Below are positions 13,701 through 28,977 of a stretch of DNA of 64,000 nucleotides, piece by piece. The stretch comes from Symbiodinium kawagutii (Eukaryota; Sar; Dinophyceae; Suessiales; Symbiodiniaceae), in NCBI GenBank assembly GCA_009767595.1, contig VSDK01012688.1:529106-593105 (forward strand), read 5' to 3'. Made by a program: the position numbers and the translations under genes. Under the pieces are notes generated by a model. It was not told where the DNA came from. It made no database searches and worked only from the letters and a program-made list of their open reading frames with translations. Position 1 is the first letter of the stretch. Each line of letters starts with the position of its first letter.

Positions 13701-16700
13701 CCCCGGGTTGGGATCACCGGATCGCGACCGCTGGCTGCGGCTCAGATCCCTGTGGTCAGCTTCCTGGTGGACCAGGGAACCATCGGAGAATGGGCGCTTG
13801 AGGGACTTCCCAGTGAGAAACTCAGATCGGGACCTGCAGCGCTGGTGCTTAACGGGGAACGGGTCCAAGCAGGGAGCGAGCGTTTTGAATGGTTGGTGGT
13901 TAACAAAAGCGGTTGGTATAAATTATCCATTTATGGTGATAACCAACACCAACTTCATTTGTTTGAATGGTCGATTTTGTGGACCTTGGTGGTACCATTC
14001 GTTGATTTCCAGACTCTCAAACGAAATGGTGAACCATCGTTTCTGCGAGCGTTTCTGCCCAGTTTGCACTCAGTTCGATCCTGAAGCTCTGGGGAAAACG
14101 TCCCGAGGTGATGAGCTTTCCATCCAGAACGCCATCATGGTGACCCGATCCTCGCGCTATCCCTTGATGGTTGACCCACAGGGTCAGGCCAACCGCTGGA
14201 TCAAGTCCCGAGAGAAGGCCTGTCGTTGCTGTCCAGCGCTGTGGTCCTGTTGGATGGGCACCAGCAGCTAATCCAGGTGTTTGTGAACGGAACTGGGTTC
14301 CCATAATGGCTATGGGGTTGGAGAATAGCAGCTAATCCAAAATGGTTGGGGGCTGTCTCTGTTTGCCATAACTGGAGGGCTTTTAGTGTTTTTGGGAGAT
14401 GATGGATTTACCATAGAACCACTTTAAAAAAAATAGCAAGGGATCTATAAACCACCATGATAATAAGTTGTTAATCTAAAGCATGATGATAGGGTGGTCC
14501 CCTTTGAGTTGAGAAACACCCATATCTGTCATAGCTACCCGATCGATAAGGGATGATCATCTATGGGGCTCGACTGCAAGCAACCGTTGTGCTTGGGATA
14601 GTTTTGGAGGTGACAATGGTCACTCTGGTGGCATCCTGAAAGTCACGCTCCATCCAGTAGTGAACCATATTTGCGGGCTGCAGAGTGTCGCGGGCGGCCG
14701 TGATGATTACCAGCACAGTCTTGATGGATAACACCTGGCTGGTGGTTTCAAACATTTTTTTCCCCAGTATTTACAAGTGATTGGTTGGTTGACTAATATT
14801 TTTCTGGTGGCTACAACCACTCAAAAGTGGTGGGTTCCAACCACCACCAACAGTTTTGGATTACCTTTCGCCACTAACAAGTTTTGGGTTACAACGATTA
14901 CAACCACCAAGCAGTTCTGGATGTTTTGGTGCCAGGCAAGGATCAGTGAGAATCCTTCGATGTGCATCACGACGCTGTCGGCCAAGAATTTGAAGGATCA
15001 GATCGAGTTCACCATGGGAAGCTCAGCCGAACTGGTACTGGCTTCCGGGCATTTGAGCAGCAGATCAATCATTGAAGCCGGGGTGTTGCTCAAGTCAGTT
15101 TGGGGTACACCCAAATCATCCACTGTTCAACATTTGTATCTATTTATGTATATAGTAATTAACCAGCCCTTTATATCCATTTATAGTGATAAACCAACCG
15201 TTTTTGGGGTCCCTTATGTTAAGAACCCCCCACGTAGAGGTAAATCACCAGCCATTGAGCTGGCAGGACGGGGAGGGGTTACCCGAAGGATACCCACGTT
15301 GCAGTGAAGCTCAGCAGGGACTGCGAGGTGAGTGGGCCTGCCCGGTGGGTCCCAAGCATCCCAAGATATGGCTATGGGTCAATATTGAGCAACCGATAAT
15401 GGTGGATAATAACCAACAAACTATAGGGAAAACAATGGTGAATGATGGGGAACCAGGGGTACAGGGTTTTGACCCACAGCCATATGTTCATCTTAGGGAC
15501 ACCAGCACATGCTACCATTGAATTTAACCGGGCCGCAGTATTTTTTGGATTTAGCATTTCTTGCTGCACCGTTTATGATATGTTTATGATTCCATATGTC
15601 ATGATGGGAAGTGAAAATTGGGGTTTGGATGAGCTTGAAATCGCAAGGTGAAGGTTTGTGCCTCATCATCGAGAACGTGGAGAATGAGGTGGATCCCATG
15701 CTTGATCCAGTGTTGGACAAGCAGATCATCAAGAAGGGCCGCCTGGCATCAAGATGTAGAGGAGGAACAACCAATGGTTGGCTGGTTGGTGGGGATGTTA
15801 TTGCTAGCGAATGATGCTGGCCTCCCATTGTTTGCATAGAATGAACCGAGGAAACTCCTGAAAAACTGCCGACTTCAGGTAGATGGATGGATGTTGACTG
15901 TGGAAGAAGCCATTCCAAAACTTTGACTTTAGACTGGTTGACGTTGTTTTCAATCAAAGATGTGTCCCATCATGAGACAGAAATCTATTAATTCATGTTG
16001 ACAGTTGCCTGTGTGCGAACGATCAAGTCTTGCTATGAGTCAGAAAAAGGTGCTATACATTCAAGAGAAATCAACAGAACAGCAGCATTCACAAAACACG
16101 CGCACAATTTCGCTCCAATATGCTGGAGATGGATGCATTCTCAGCAAGTATAAAACTCCTTGGATTCTTGACCCGCTTTGTTGTGTTTGCAGCCAAAGTC
16201 CTTTTTCAATGCGGGAGATATGAACCGGAAAGAGGTCTGACTAAGCTTGAAGGGGAAGAAGTCAGACATTTGCTTCGCACAATTCATTAGTGTGTAGGGA
16301 TCTTGGCTGGTACTGAAGCGGTGCAGCAGGTGCAGCTGCTTCCCTAAGGAAAGAACAAGTACATCAACGTCAGTGATCAGAACATGGACTACAAGGCATT
16401 GCTGATGGAGGGAGGTGTCAGTGTGTAAACAGTACAGCTTTCAGTGTCAAACCATGCGAAGATCCAACGGAAACCCAAGTGGAAGAACAGACTAGTGACT
16501 AGCGCCTTGTGCTGCTCTTCCATCTGAAGACCTCAGGCTGATGGAAGAAGTCCTATGGTTCATTAATGCTTAACGGATGGTGAATTTATGGTTGACTAGT
16601 GGTTGATTCATGATGCAAAATCTGAGAAATCGTACCGCTGTGTGGCGCAACGTATCCTGTTTTTCGAGATTCTAACTGTTTGATTATCAAACATTTAACT

Positions 16701-19700
16701 TAACTTCACAATTTGATTTTCAGGATGATCACTTTGACAACTCGATGAATGACGCAAAAACTGAGATAGCTCAAAACCAAGAAATCTTGTTGCAACCCCC
16801 ATCTCTCAACTTCAGGTTCTTCTCAGCTCAGCTCAGTAGTGAATTTCCCCTAATAACAATGCTGAGCGGCTCCGAGCCAGCGAGGTCCCCGCTGGACACC
16901 CCTCAAGATGGTCATCATAGAATCGAAAGTTGTGGATATGTTCGTTCATTCCTCGCAAACATTTGGTGACACATGGTATAATCAGCATATGCAATCAACC
17001 CAACCTAGAAATCAGATTTTTTTCGAGAACCCATTTGTTAACGGTCATTGTCACTGACCACAGTTGCGCCATTTATTACCAAGCATGAATCGGCAGTTGT
17101 TCACCACCTATTGACCACTATTAGTCATTTCACATCACCCCTGACCGTGTCTTAATCCATTAGATTGACCGGACCCATGAGATCATTCTCAATCAGCATG
17201 AGCCATGCATTGATATATGTCTTAATCCGTTCTATCATCGACAGGTCCCATGGCGCAGTTCCACAGCAGGGCAGCTCACGCATACCGGCGCGCGACAGGA
17301 GAATTTCAGCCTCTACTTCACCTCCCGCCTGCCGAACCCTCACTTCAGCCCAGAGCTTTCCGCCAAAGCCACGGCGCCCCGGATCCAATGCGGACATCCG
17401 GACGAACGCTGTGGGTAGGCGCAAGGGTACCAGGTGCTCCTGGTCCGGGGGGTTAGAATGCTTAGGAATTGTTGATAACAATGGTACCTACAGTTGTATA
17501 GTTGCTTAGTTAGTACTTAGTAGTTGACAACAACGGTTGATAAACGTAGGTAATGGTTGATAACAACGGTTGACCGTGGGTGGTAACGGTTGGGAGCAAT
17601 GTTTGATAAGAATGGTTCACAATGGTTGGTAATGGTTCATGATGGTTATTTGAGGTTAATGGCTAAAAATGACTAAATGATTGTTTATGATCAAGATGAA
17701 GAAGACTGGTTATCGCTGGTCATCTGTTATAATCACCAATCTTGGAAATCATGGACTTTTGAGGAATACCCCAATCGTCCTAGGACAACAACCTGTAAGA
17801 ATCGCAGCCAAACTGATGAGCTGGATGACATTCCCTTCCTGCTTGTTGGTTCTGCATCAGCTAACTGACGTCGCCCTTTGGTTCGAGAACCTAGCAATGC
17901 AAAATCCAGCATTTCCGGACTGTGAAATCCACAGTTTCTCCAGAGTTTTGCGCCGTTTCCAGCAGGGGCAACCAGGTTTTCCCTATCAACTCCAGGTGAT
18001 GTTCCAGCCATCCAGGTCCTGCCAGGGGGTGTCCAAGTCTGAGGTGATCGACTTCACAGTGACCTTGAAGGGTCTGGAGCAGCAGCTGCTGGGAAAGCTG
18101 ATTGGAATGGCCCCTTGGAGCCAGTTGGAGGCGTTGCAGGTGCCTAAGGCACTCCTCAAGCTGGTTTCAACTCATTGGTTTAACACAGTATTATCCAGAT
18201 CCCCAAAGAGACAGATGAATAGTTTCCAAATGTTTCCGATTTCTTTTGATAGTTTCCAATTGGTTTATGGGTCCTAGCAAATCGGAGTGAGATAACACGA
18301 TCTTGGAGGGAAAGATGGATAGTTTGACATTCCAATTTCTTTTGATGTTTGCCATTTTAAACCCAGTGGAGCCGCTAGACGTGACATGACGTGACCGTGA
18401 CACTGTATCTTTTATGAACCATGGCTATGGCCATGTCAACCTCAATCGCGTATTTCTGCTGGCTGGAGCCAGGGGTATCTCTATAGCCCTTTAGAAGGGG
18501 AGCCAAGGAGCTACCGGAGTGCCCGTTCACCAAATGGTAGTCTGACAAATCGCATAGGTGTGCCACATTCAACTGCTACCTCCTAGTTTCACCCAGAGTA
18601 AGGGGTAACTGGTTCTATGTTTAAGTGGTTCACAGTGTGCAATAAGTTGATGCCCCCACGACACACATAGCCAGCTCAGTAACTAATCCGGTGCCTGTTG
18701 CGCATCAACACCGAGATAGCCACATGCCCGGTGCATGCTGGGAATGTTGGGCATCAACAACGAGATAGCCATATGTCCTGTGCCTGTTGGGCATGAACAC
18801 CGAGATAGCTACATGATCAGTTTGAAAGCCAACATTGATTCGAATAACGTGATAGTATTGATAATCCAGCATAAATCTTGACCTAAGACTATGCATAGAA
18901 TAGGCACGCATTTATAATGGCTAAGGCTACTATGCTAGTTCATATTGATTAGACCAAAACTGGTTAATAGTGGCAATGTCAAAGCATGTTTCATGATGGC
19001 GGCAAATAATCGTTAGACTGGCCAAGTGAATCCATGGTTACTCGCAATAAGGCGCAATACTGGTTACTAATTGTCATTGTGAAAATCATTTTTTGGTTGT
19101 TGGTTATCTCCTCGTATTCACCATTTTAATCACCTGCTATTTATCATTATCGTCCCCTATAAAGCCGTATCATTTTTGGTGCATGGGTTCATTAATTTGT
19201 TTTCGAAGCCCCAAGGAAATGAAGAGCTTGGAGGATACGCTGGCAGCACTGGAGGAAGATGTGCTTTGGTGGCATTTCAGACGATTGGATGCGATGGACG
19301 GATATACCCATCAGGGTGTTTGTGTGGACATGGTGTATCTACTTGGTTGGTTTCCCTACGAAAGTGTGGTTTTGTTTGTGGGTGTCCCTGACCCAGGAAG
19401 CACGACTGGGGTTCTTATTTCTGATGCTATTGGAGTGTTTCTGCACTGGGAGTACAGCTGGATGCTGACATGAGCCTTGTGGCGCCCTTGGATCATTAAA
19501 GCTCACTCGGCAATCCAAGGTACACCTGTGACTACTTCAATAAGCCATCCAAGTACCATCATTCAACCATCAAGAACTCATGCTCATCAGTTAATCGGCA
19601 AGCATCAATAGCCATGAACTATCATCATTGATCATCATTTATCATCATTTATCATCATCCATCACTAATCATCAAGTAAGTATTTTATACATAGATCAAT

Positions 19701-22700
19701 CAAATCATCAATTAAGTACTAGTACTATATGTATTATTAATCATGAATAAACTAATTAATATACTAGTACTAGTATCATTAGTACTAGTACTAGTATTCT
19801 TTAGTCATTCACCACCATTAATCATTGTTGGTACCCATGAATCGTCGAAAGTGCTTGGGAGCTCGTTGGTGGCAACTGAGGTCACCAACAACACCAAGTC
19901 TCTGCAGCTGTTGGACAAACAGCTGGAAGCTCAGGGACCGATGCCATGAACCAGCGTGAACTAGTCTCAGTTGTTTGGATTTGTATGGGGTATAATATGC
20001 CTAGTAGAGTTATAACTTAGTGACATGTAGGTATAATATACCTAGTAGGTAGAATATTTGTCATAGTATGACATTTTTGCCCCTTTAGTAGAGTTAGAAG
20101 TTCGTTGCATGAGTTTTACAAGTGCCAACCAACTGTAAACTCACCCCGTCAGGTTGCTGCTGCTGACATGTAGCCCAACTTGGGGCTGCATATCGCTTGG
20201 GGAAAACAGAGTTTTAGCTCACCTTTTAAAGTAGACTGATGATGGTTAGTTGATGGCTATTGAACTAGTGACCAATCAAACTGAATATGAATTACACATA
20301 ACCATCATATCGCTTTATATGCATTACACGTGTTGTGCGCATGTTTGTGTGGCTTTGAAGCAGCACTTTGCAGAAGGTTTGAGGTGCTCCCCATTCTGCA
20401 GGTGCTGTCCACCAAGCTATAGTTGGTGTGTAGCATTCTCGAAGCATTACTTGGGAACTGGCAACGGTTTCCTCATGTCGATTGATAAGTTGACAGCTGC
20501 ATCAGACCCTCGAGAATGGAAGATAGTAGAGGATTATGTGCAGCAAAGCGCTCTAGCCTAGCTTCTTGAAATGATTTGCACATGAGCTAAATTCAGGAAT
20601 TCATGCCATCAATCACCAACAGAGCATGGTCATCGAATTTAATCATGTAATAGCCACGAAAGTGGAATTCTTCGAGAATCGATGACCTTGTTTCTGGTGC
20701 TTGGGATATTCATAGTTTGGGATGGTGATCCAGAATCATTCGCAAATGTTCTCATGATCATTTAACTAACCACTCGGATTGCCCAAAAATGGCGGCAACC
20801 CCCAAGTGATGGTCATTTCGCAAGGGGAAACCGCCAATCATACGGGGTTTGTTAGGGGCACACCAGGTATGGACCCACAGCACAGCAGTGCCGTGCTGTG
20901 CTGTGCTGAGGTTGTTGGAACGCTTGTCCAACTCACAGGGTAACCTCTTGGAAGACACGGAGCTGATCGAGGCGTGATCGCAACCCTGGAATTCCCTTCC
21001 CGGGGCCGAAAAGTCGCTATTCTGAATAGGCCCTACAGGTGGATTCACCTGGTTTAGCTAGAATCCATCAGCATTTCACAGGGATCCATGAGCGAAAATC
21101 TTGTGGATACCTCTGGTAGATGAACCTGGGGAAAGGGAAAAGCATCATTTTTTCGTAGGACCCCCCGGGAAACCCGCTAGAAATGGTGGACTTTCGATTG
21201 CCAGATTAATTTACCAGAGGGTTAAAACGGTAAACCATCTCAAAATGGTGGATTGTCGAATGCTATCTTGGATTGCTGGAGTGGAACTCCAAATGTTGCT
21301 GCTTCACCGATTGGAATTCTAACCGTGCACCAATTGAAGAGGAAAAGACCCTTGAAAGGAACAAGTTTCCCATTTTGAAAAGCCTCCATAGAGGTGGTCA
21401 AAATTCGCCCCACACTTGGGGTACCAGTTTTCATCGGGAACTCATCAGTTTTTGGGTCGACAATTTGGATACCCACGGCCATATCCTGGTGGAGAAAAGG
21501 ATGCAAACCTGAGTGTACATGGTTGAAGCATGTTTTTTGCCGCAGGATGATCTATGAACTGAAGAAGCGTATACAACTGGGGGGGGGGGTACAGCATCCC
21601 ATCGACTTTTCTCCGCATGGAGTCTGTAGCAATGTCCCGTGAGATTCTGAGTGGTGAGCTGGTTTCCGCGCCATGCAGGTGCTGGCCAACACCAAAGCGA
21701 AGGCAAAGGAAGTGGAAGGCAAGCTGAAAGAAGCCGATGAAAGGACGAGAAGGGCGGCTAGGATGGGACAAGTTGCTCAAACAATTGGCAGAAATTCCTG
21801 CTCCTCAATTGTTGAGATACTTATGATGGTGATGAGGTTCATCGGCAAATTGCACAGTGCTAGATGCCTCTGATTGGTATTGTTGTTCAGAACGCGGCAC
21901 TGTCCATTCACACGTGGAAATTGGTCATGGTCGTCATTATTCAAGATGGTACGTAATTATAGACATTGAAATCCATAATATGTGTACATGTGTGCACATA
22001 GATCAATCAATACGCTAGTAAATAGGTGCAGAGATTGTGCTGACGTAGGACTACCCATGGACATGGTTTGGGAACCAACAACGTGGCCTGGAACTTTCAT
22101 AGGTTTTGCACCGAGACAGGTGCTTGCCGGCATCATTGACAGTAGTTACTTGCATCACATATCTCACTGCAGCAGTATAGCTCAGTGAGCGATGACTGGA
22201 TTTTGATGTACGTTCCAAATATAGGAATGAATTCACTAGAATTTTGTCTCTCTCTGTCTTCAATTCCTTACTGTGGTCTTTTCATCCTTTACAAAACCTT
22301 CTAAGCAAAGATATCTGAAGCTTCCGAGTGGTTGTTCCAAAAAGGCTGCGCTTGCATTTACAGACAGCAAGAGTGTGTTAAGGCAAACAACCTAAACAGT
22401 TTCAGTTGGAGAAGGCAGCACTATCTCCACTTGTGCCTTCCTTTTTTTGTTGGGTTCTCTGCTGGTGTAATTTGATCGACAATTTTTGGCCACTAAATAT
22501 ACCACCTGTAGATGCGTTTCGGGGATGGTCAACCCCTTCTATGATAGGAGCCCAATATGAAGCAATACAAGAAGAATCAACCTGCCAAATTTGCTTGGAG
22601 TCAGAGGTTTCTTGACAAATGTTATGCTAATGAGCCATGGGGTACTTGGTAGTGAAACAAGCCAAGTACTCCAAGAATCCTGTCGCAGATGATCCAAACT

Positions 22701-24658
22701 ATGTATTAAGCTTGGCTTATTTCAATGTCTAGTCCCCCATTCATGGATATCCGAAGTATGCTCAATATTCATGATGCAGACAAACCATTACCTCAATCTT
22801 CACCAGGGGCACTTGGTGCTTGGATCGCCAAGACACCCCCCCGCCAATATAAGGGATTGGTGGCCCCCCAAGTAGATATGTTCGTTCAGTACCCGCCAAA
22901 GTCAGGTTTTGTATCTGGTGGCGTTTTGTTACTCTGGTCATGTTCACCAGCTTATCCAACCAGGGGAAGCACCCAAAAAGTGGATAAGGAAACCGCAGTT
23001 CGCACACACATGCACACACAATTGCACACACAATCGCTATGTTCTTGGCACCCCCATGTGCCCAGCAGTTCGGTCGGTGCCAGGAAGGTGGAAATCAACG
23101 AGAAGCGCGAACAGTTCAGACCTGTTGCCACTCGAGGCCCATCTACTTCGCTGCTGCTGAGGTGATGGTGGCCCTCTGGTAAATTCCACGGCATGGGAAT
23201 GGAATGTCATCCATTCACAAATGAATTTTATGGCTGAGTGTCCATTTACAGATTAATCTACCAGAGGGTATCAAGGTAGGAAGTCTTGAAAGCACGAGCT
23301 GAATCCAAGCTTGACAAAATGACCAGAGTGGCCCTTGTGATTCAATTTTTGGATGCGTACCCATGGCCATGTACAGTAGCCGAAATGGGTCAAGAAAGAT
23401 CCGACGTTTGGTTTCGGCAAATTGCCATGCAAGCTTCAGACAGCCATACAGGCAAGACATGTTTCTGCCTTGCACAGATCATTCCCACACATGCATAGGA
23501 GGAATTATGGAACGTAATGTTCAGTGTATACATATATTAACACAAGGATGATCCTCTACATATCTGTCTCAAGAAGTTGCAGAGGGGTGAATGCAATCAT
23601 GCAAAGTCAACTACAGAATCCACTTGGCAGCGTGTAGTCAAACTTTCCCCACGATCGTTTCACTATCCCTGACAGTTGGTGTAGAAGATTGCACCCCAAG
23701 CTAATGGTCAAGAGGGATGTGAAATTCACCTGCAGGCAGTATCATGTACTTCAACATGACGGCTCGGTCCTAAGTCCTTCTTGGAAACGTCAGTGTACGT
23801 GGCTCCTGAGCAGTGCTTTCTTTCGCGAAGAATCCACAAATTTCATTGGAATAGTTTAGCAGTAAACTACATTAATTTGGGTAGGGACCACATGAGCCAT
23901 GTTTTTTTTTTTACAGCATCAAATTCATGTAAAAATGAACTAAAAGTTCACCGCGTAGGCAATTCTCATTGCTGCGTTGGCTTGCGTAGGCACTCTGCGC
24001 AGCCAAAGTCTCGTAGGCATCTTGCGTAGGCAACCTGATTGTGCCTGGATCCATGTAGGCTCCGCGTAGGCATTCACACTGGCCGAGGTACCCAGTTTGA
24101 TCCGTGCGTAGTCCGCTCACTGTTTGGCTGTCAATCCGAGTAATCTGAAAAGACGAGGTTTGATTTCTTTGGCACAGCTGCCGCGCAAGCAACCTTGTAA
24201 CGACTACCCTTCGCATAGGCCGAAAAACTGCATCGCATAGCACAGCATAGGCAGTTCACGTGGATGTGACATGGGACCACCAACTTTTGCGATATTTTTC
24301 GTGTGAGTATTTTTTATCAAAGGGAAGGTCTCATTGTCATTCATTGTCAACTCTTCCGGTACTGGAAAGTAAGTACCGGAAAAGTTGACAATGAACATAG
24401 AAACACCCATATGTTGCATGAAATGTTCTGGTTTTGACCAGTTTACCGCTATTTATCCTCAAAGGGAAGGTTGACTGTCGTCATTGGATCATGTTCCACT
24501 GCTTCTCAGTCTCTCAGCTGAGGATATGACCAACGTGGTGAATCCCATCACCAGTCAAGCATCTGGTCACTTGGAACCAGCTGAGAACCTATTGTTGCTT
24601 AGAACCCTAGTATTAGCCAGTATTTTACCATCATTGACAACAATTGATGAGCAACGAC

Positions 24659-24714
<56 letters not shown>

Positions 24715-24716
24715 GG

Positions 24717-24789
<73 letters not shown>

Positions 24790-25784
24790 GGCATTCAGAG
24801 TTCATGAATGAATCCTGGGTTGACCATCATGGAGTGAACCAACAATAAGAAAGCACTACTATTGTTGTTGCATGTTGTTGCTGTAACTACTAGAGTCGTT
24901 GTTGCCGTCTTGTTTTCTGTCGCTGTTGAGATGGCCTTTTGCCGTGGCTGTTGCTTCATTGTTTGACGATGTTGAGGTTGTCGGTGGGTGTATGTGCATG
25001 TGCATGTGTATGTGCATATGTAAGTGTATGATATGTGCATACATGTATCTATATATATATATATAAATACTTTCATATACATATCTGTCCACGCAAACAG
25101 AAAAGCAGCACACGTCAGCATACAAGGTCGGTAAGAGCAACCAATGTCACATGGTGTGTAGCCAACCAGGGATCAGGAATTCCACGCATTGCCCGCAAAT
25201 TTACCAACACTTGACACTTATATAGTAATTGATAGTTCTCCGTTGTTCCATACGCTCATGTGGGGCTCTGGGCATATTAAATTTAAAGATGGCTCCTGCA
25301 ACAGACATCGTTACCCATTACGTACCATCGCACCATCGCCACAAACCATCAACAGCCATCAGCCATCATAAATCCTGAATAGACATCATAAACCATTGCC
25401 AAATTTACCAAATCATGGTTGATAATTGATACCATGCTTGTTTAATCTATGCCGAATCATTATCACCACCAGCTTGGATCAACTTGGATCAACTCCCCCG
25501 CTGCATCGCCATGGCAAGCGTCACAGTCAGGTTGGATGTACAACTGTTCGCTCCTGCAATTCTTGGAGCAGTTCGAGATCTCTGCCTCTCGGACAGCCGA
25601 GCTGAGCACCGATTCGGCATCCATGGGGTATTGGCTGCTGATTGGATGATGAGATGCATATGTAGTCAAACTCGAATACATATAACTTTACATATAATTA
25701 CTACATGTATGCTATACTATATACTATTTGTGACGTTTCTATGCAGGAATATGGACACTTGATACTAACTCCCATATGTAATCC

Positions 25785-25848
<64 letters not shown>

Positions 25849-27586
25849 GTAAATAAGTAAATACATATATATATATATAAATGCATGTAGACATGTAGAT
25901 AAAGGAATAAATTAATACGTAAATAGATATGTACATAAATACTTACATAAATCAATGTGAGCGCACAGATGAACGGAATCCATCGCCTATATGCCCCGTG
26001 CACAGGTGGCAGGGTACATATGGTGTGTGAAAATGACTGGTGAACACACGGTTCAATGGTAAATCTAATTCGAAGCCGACTTCAATCGCAGATAAGCACA
26101 ATAACGTTGATGAGCATCCAAAGCATCAATGACATCAATTGGTGTTTCAATAGCAGGTGGAGGCAACTCACGGTCAAAAGATTTCCAAAGTGTAGCAGCT
26201 CCTTTCAGATCCTGCAGATACTGCCACACTAGGTTCAAGGTATCATGTTGATGTAACATCGTCGGACGACCAGCCCAACCCTTCATAGTAATATTATGAC
26301 CCAATCTTTTCAGAGACGTGAAACCTTGTTGCTTGAAGACCGGAAACAAAGACTGACCAGTTAAAGTTTCGACACAGGAAACGCAAGCCATAAAGGATCT
26401 CACCTGATGCCCAATTGACCGCTTAGCCGGAGGCAAAAGCTTAGCAGTTTCATCATGGTAATGACAGAAGACCGAGGTACCAGCAGATCCAGAAATTCTC
26501 ACCGGAAAAAACTCGCCTGTGAGCAAATAGAAGTTAAAGAGCAGTTCCAATACCGATACACCCCATCTAACGACAGGACTTTCCACATCCTGAGCTTTTA
26601 GATCATCATTGGAGGGCCAATGCAGAGTGCGAGCCCAATGGTATACCAACCAGCCCAGCCTCGTCCCCTGTAAATTGGCCACAAATACAGAATTATCCGC
26701 AAGCTCTGGAGAAAACGATCTAAAATCATGCAGTTCAAAATTCTGAAGCACATGCAAAGCATCAATGCCCATAGCAGAAAGAATTGTATCACCTTCTTTC
26801 TCATGCCGACTGACCAGTTTGCACTTACTAGATTTAACTTGTAAAATCCGAAAGCGTTCAAGATTGAAGTCAACAAGGTATGCAAAAACGGATTTCAAAG
26901 CAAGTGATTGTTTCTCATAAAACTCAATAGCGTCATCCATGCTCTGTTGAAGTCCAGAAGGAAACCTCTGCACCGCAAAGCCCGCTGCTTTGTCAGCCGT
27001 GTCATTGCCAAGAATTCTAATCAAATCAGCATTATCCACGGCCTCATTGAACTTCCTGTGACTCTTCATTTTATGAATACGAAACGATCTCAGAGTCCAA
27101 TGCTCATGTATAGACATGAGAATGTCCAGATTGGCTGTTTTATACCGATTCTGTGAAGACACAAGCCAATGTAAATAGGAGATGCAATCCACAACATATT
27201 GCGAATCAGTGTAGATGTCAACCTCCTCACACCAAGGATCCTTGACCGCAATTTGACAAACTTTCTGAACTGCAATCAATTCAGACCTGGCAATAGTTTG
27301 ACGCCCATGTGTACAGCCCAGCAAAACACATTCAAAGCATGGCAGTTCTTCCTCAGAAGGTAGTTGTCGCACCACAGCCCATGCAGCTCTTCTGAAACGG
27401 CAATCATTTGGATGGATGCAACTGCCATCTGTAAAATATATGTTGTTGCTGAGGAAATGGTACAACATCGTCCACTTCCACATCTTTAAGTTCCAGTAAG
27501 GTTTTGTTGATTGCAGCTCTTACATAAATGAATCAATGAATAGATAGTAAAATGGATTAATCAATGAATAAACGCACACACACATG

Positions 27587-27620
<34 letters not shown>

Positions 27621-28908
27621 GATATGTAAATGTATAAACATATTTACATACGTATACACCAAGCACATTGCAGGATGAACATTATTGGATCACCCATGAA
27701 GATCATCACATGGGAACCCTTGGCTCACAACAGCGCCCTGATGTTGCTGGGGAGCAATCGTTAGTTATATGAGCAACGGCCAAGTTTGTATGGTTACCCC
27801 CGGGGATGGTCATCCAGGTGGCTGCAGGGTGTCCTGTTTGGGCTCAAAGCGCGGTGTTTCAGGATCAATGATGGTGAACAGTCATCGAGGATTTGTGAAA
27901 CGAGACGTTACACACGTATGAAAAATCCTTATACGTATTTAGCATGTATGTATATATATATATATATTTATATGTTTCCTGTCCTCGGGTCACCGCTCTG
28001 CCACCACCCTTTGTATAGTTTTCTTTAGTGGTCTGGTGGCTCACCGTACTGGTCGGCCACTAGCGAAGTCTCACGCGTTGCGAAGTGAGACGAATGTCCG
28101 AGAGGTAAATGTATATATGTACATGTACGCATAGACTATGTTTGATGAATCTTGAAGCTAGTGGTGAATAGTAATGAAACATACTTGATCTACAGGATTT
28201 GCAATCAAAGCAAACTTGGGACTGATCCAGGTGCGCAATTCCGAGAAGGTGCAGCCCACATCCAAACGCGTTGACAAGATCATTCACTTCTTGACCTACC
28301 AGGCTTGGGGCGTCCGCAACTGGCAAGACACTCCCTATAGTCCATAGGAATTACTTGATCATCGCATCTGTTCAGGGTGATCCAACGGAAACTTTTTAGC
28401 GGAACTGGCTTTAGTGACTCATACAAAGAATTGAGAGAACACATCTTGTGGAGCCAAATTGATGCAAGGGAACATTTCCAAGCAATGAATCAAGTCAATG
28501 AATCATTGCAGGAGTGAACATGATCCCAGCCAGCAAATCCATAATTCCAAGGCCACTGACAATTGACCATGACTAATCATTATCCATCATCAACCACTAG
28601 TAACCATCATTGTTAACCAGAAACTTGCATACAGAAGCCCCCTTAACATAGCATGGACCGCAGGTGTACAGGTACATGAACCGTGGGCTGTATGAGCGGG
28701 ACAAGATGCTCTTCAAGCTGCTGGTGACCCTGAAGATCATGACCGTGGCCAACCAGTTCCTGGGAGTTGCCGTGAGCGTTTCCGTTGTAGAAGATGAATT
28801 AGTAGAGGTAGCAGTATGGTCCATGATTGTAAGGAGCCAAGTCATTTTTGTAGATTGAAGTAGTAGTAGCAGTAGTAGCAGTAGCAGCAGCAGTAGTAGT
28901 AGTAGCAG

Positions 28909-28977
<69 letters not shown>

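Larger units (their letters stand above)
23137..28230 (+). other. Large intronic interval with a retroelement remnant; two AAA6 exons expected
   Basis: Contents: dispersed GCGTAGGCA words (23950-24250), a 22-bp-stem hairpin (24342-24393), a TTG microsatellite (24658-24790), an ATCT microsatellite, the RNase H retrotransposon piece (26065-27483) and TA runs. Between exons 24 and 26 the family has about 30 residues (the YFLI...MYQ.SL..FL..F segment). I found only one weak candidate, at 24523. Confidence 0.55.

Noticed and set aside
20878-20908. CACAGCACAGCA hairpin
   Set aside because: A 12-bp stem formed from a CAGCA/TGCTG dinucleotide-like run; expected from low complexity.
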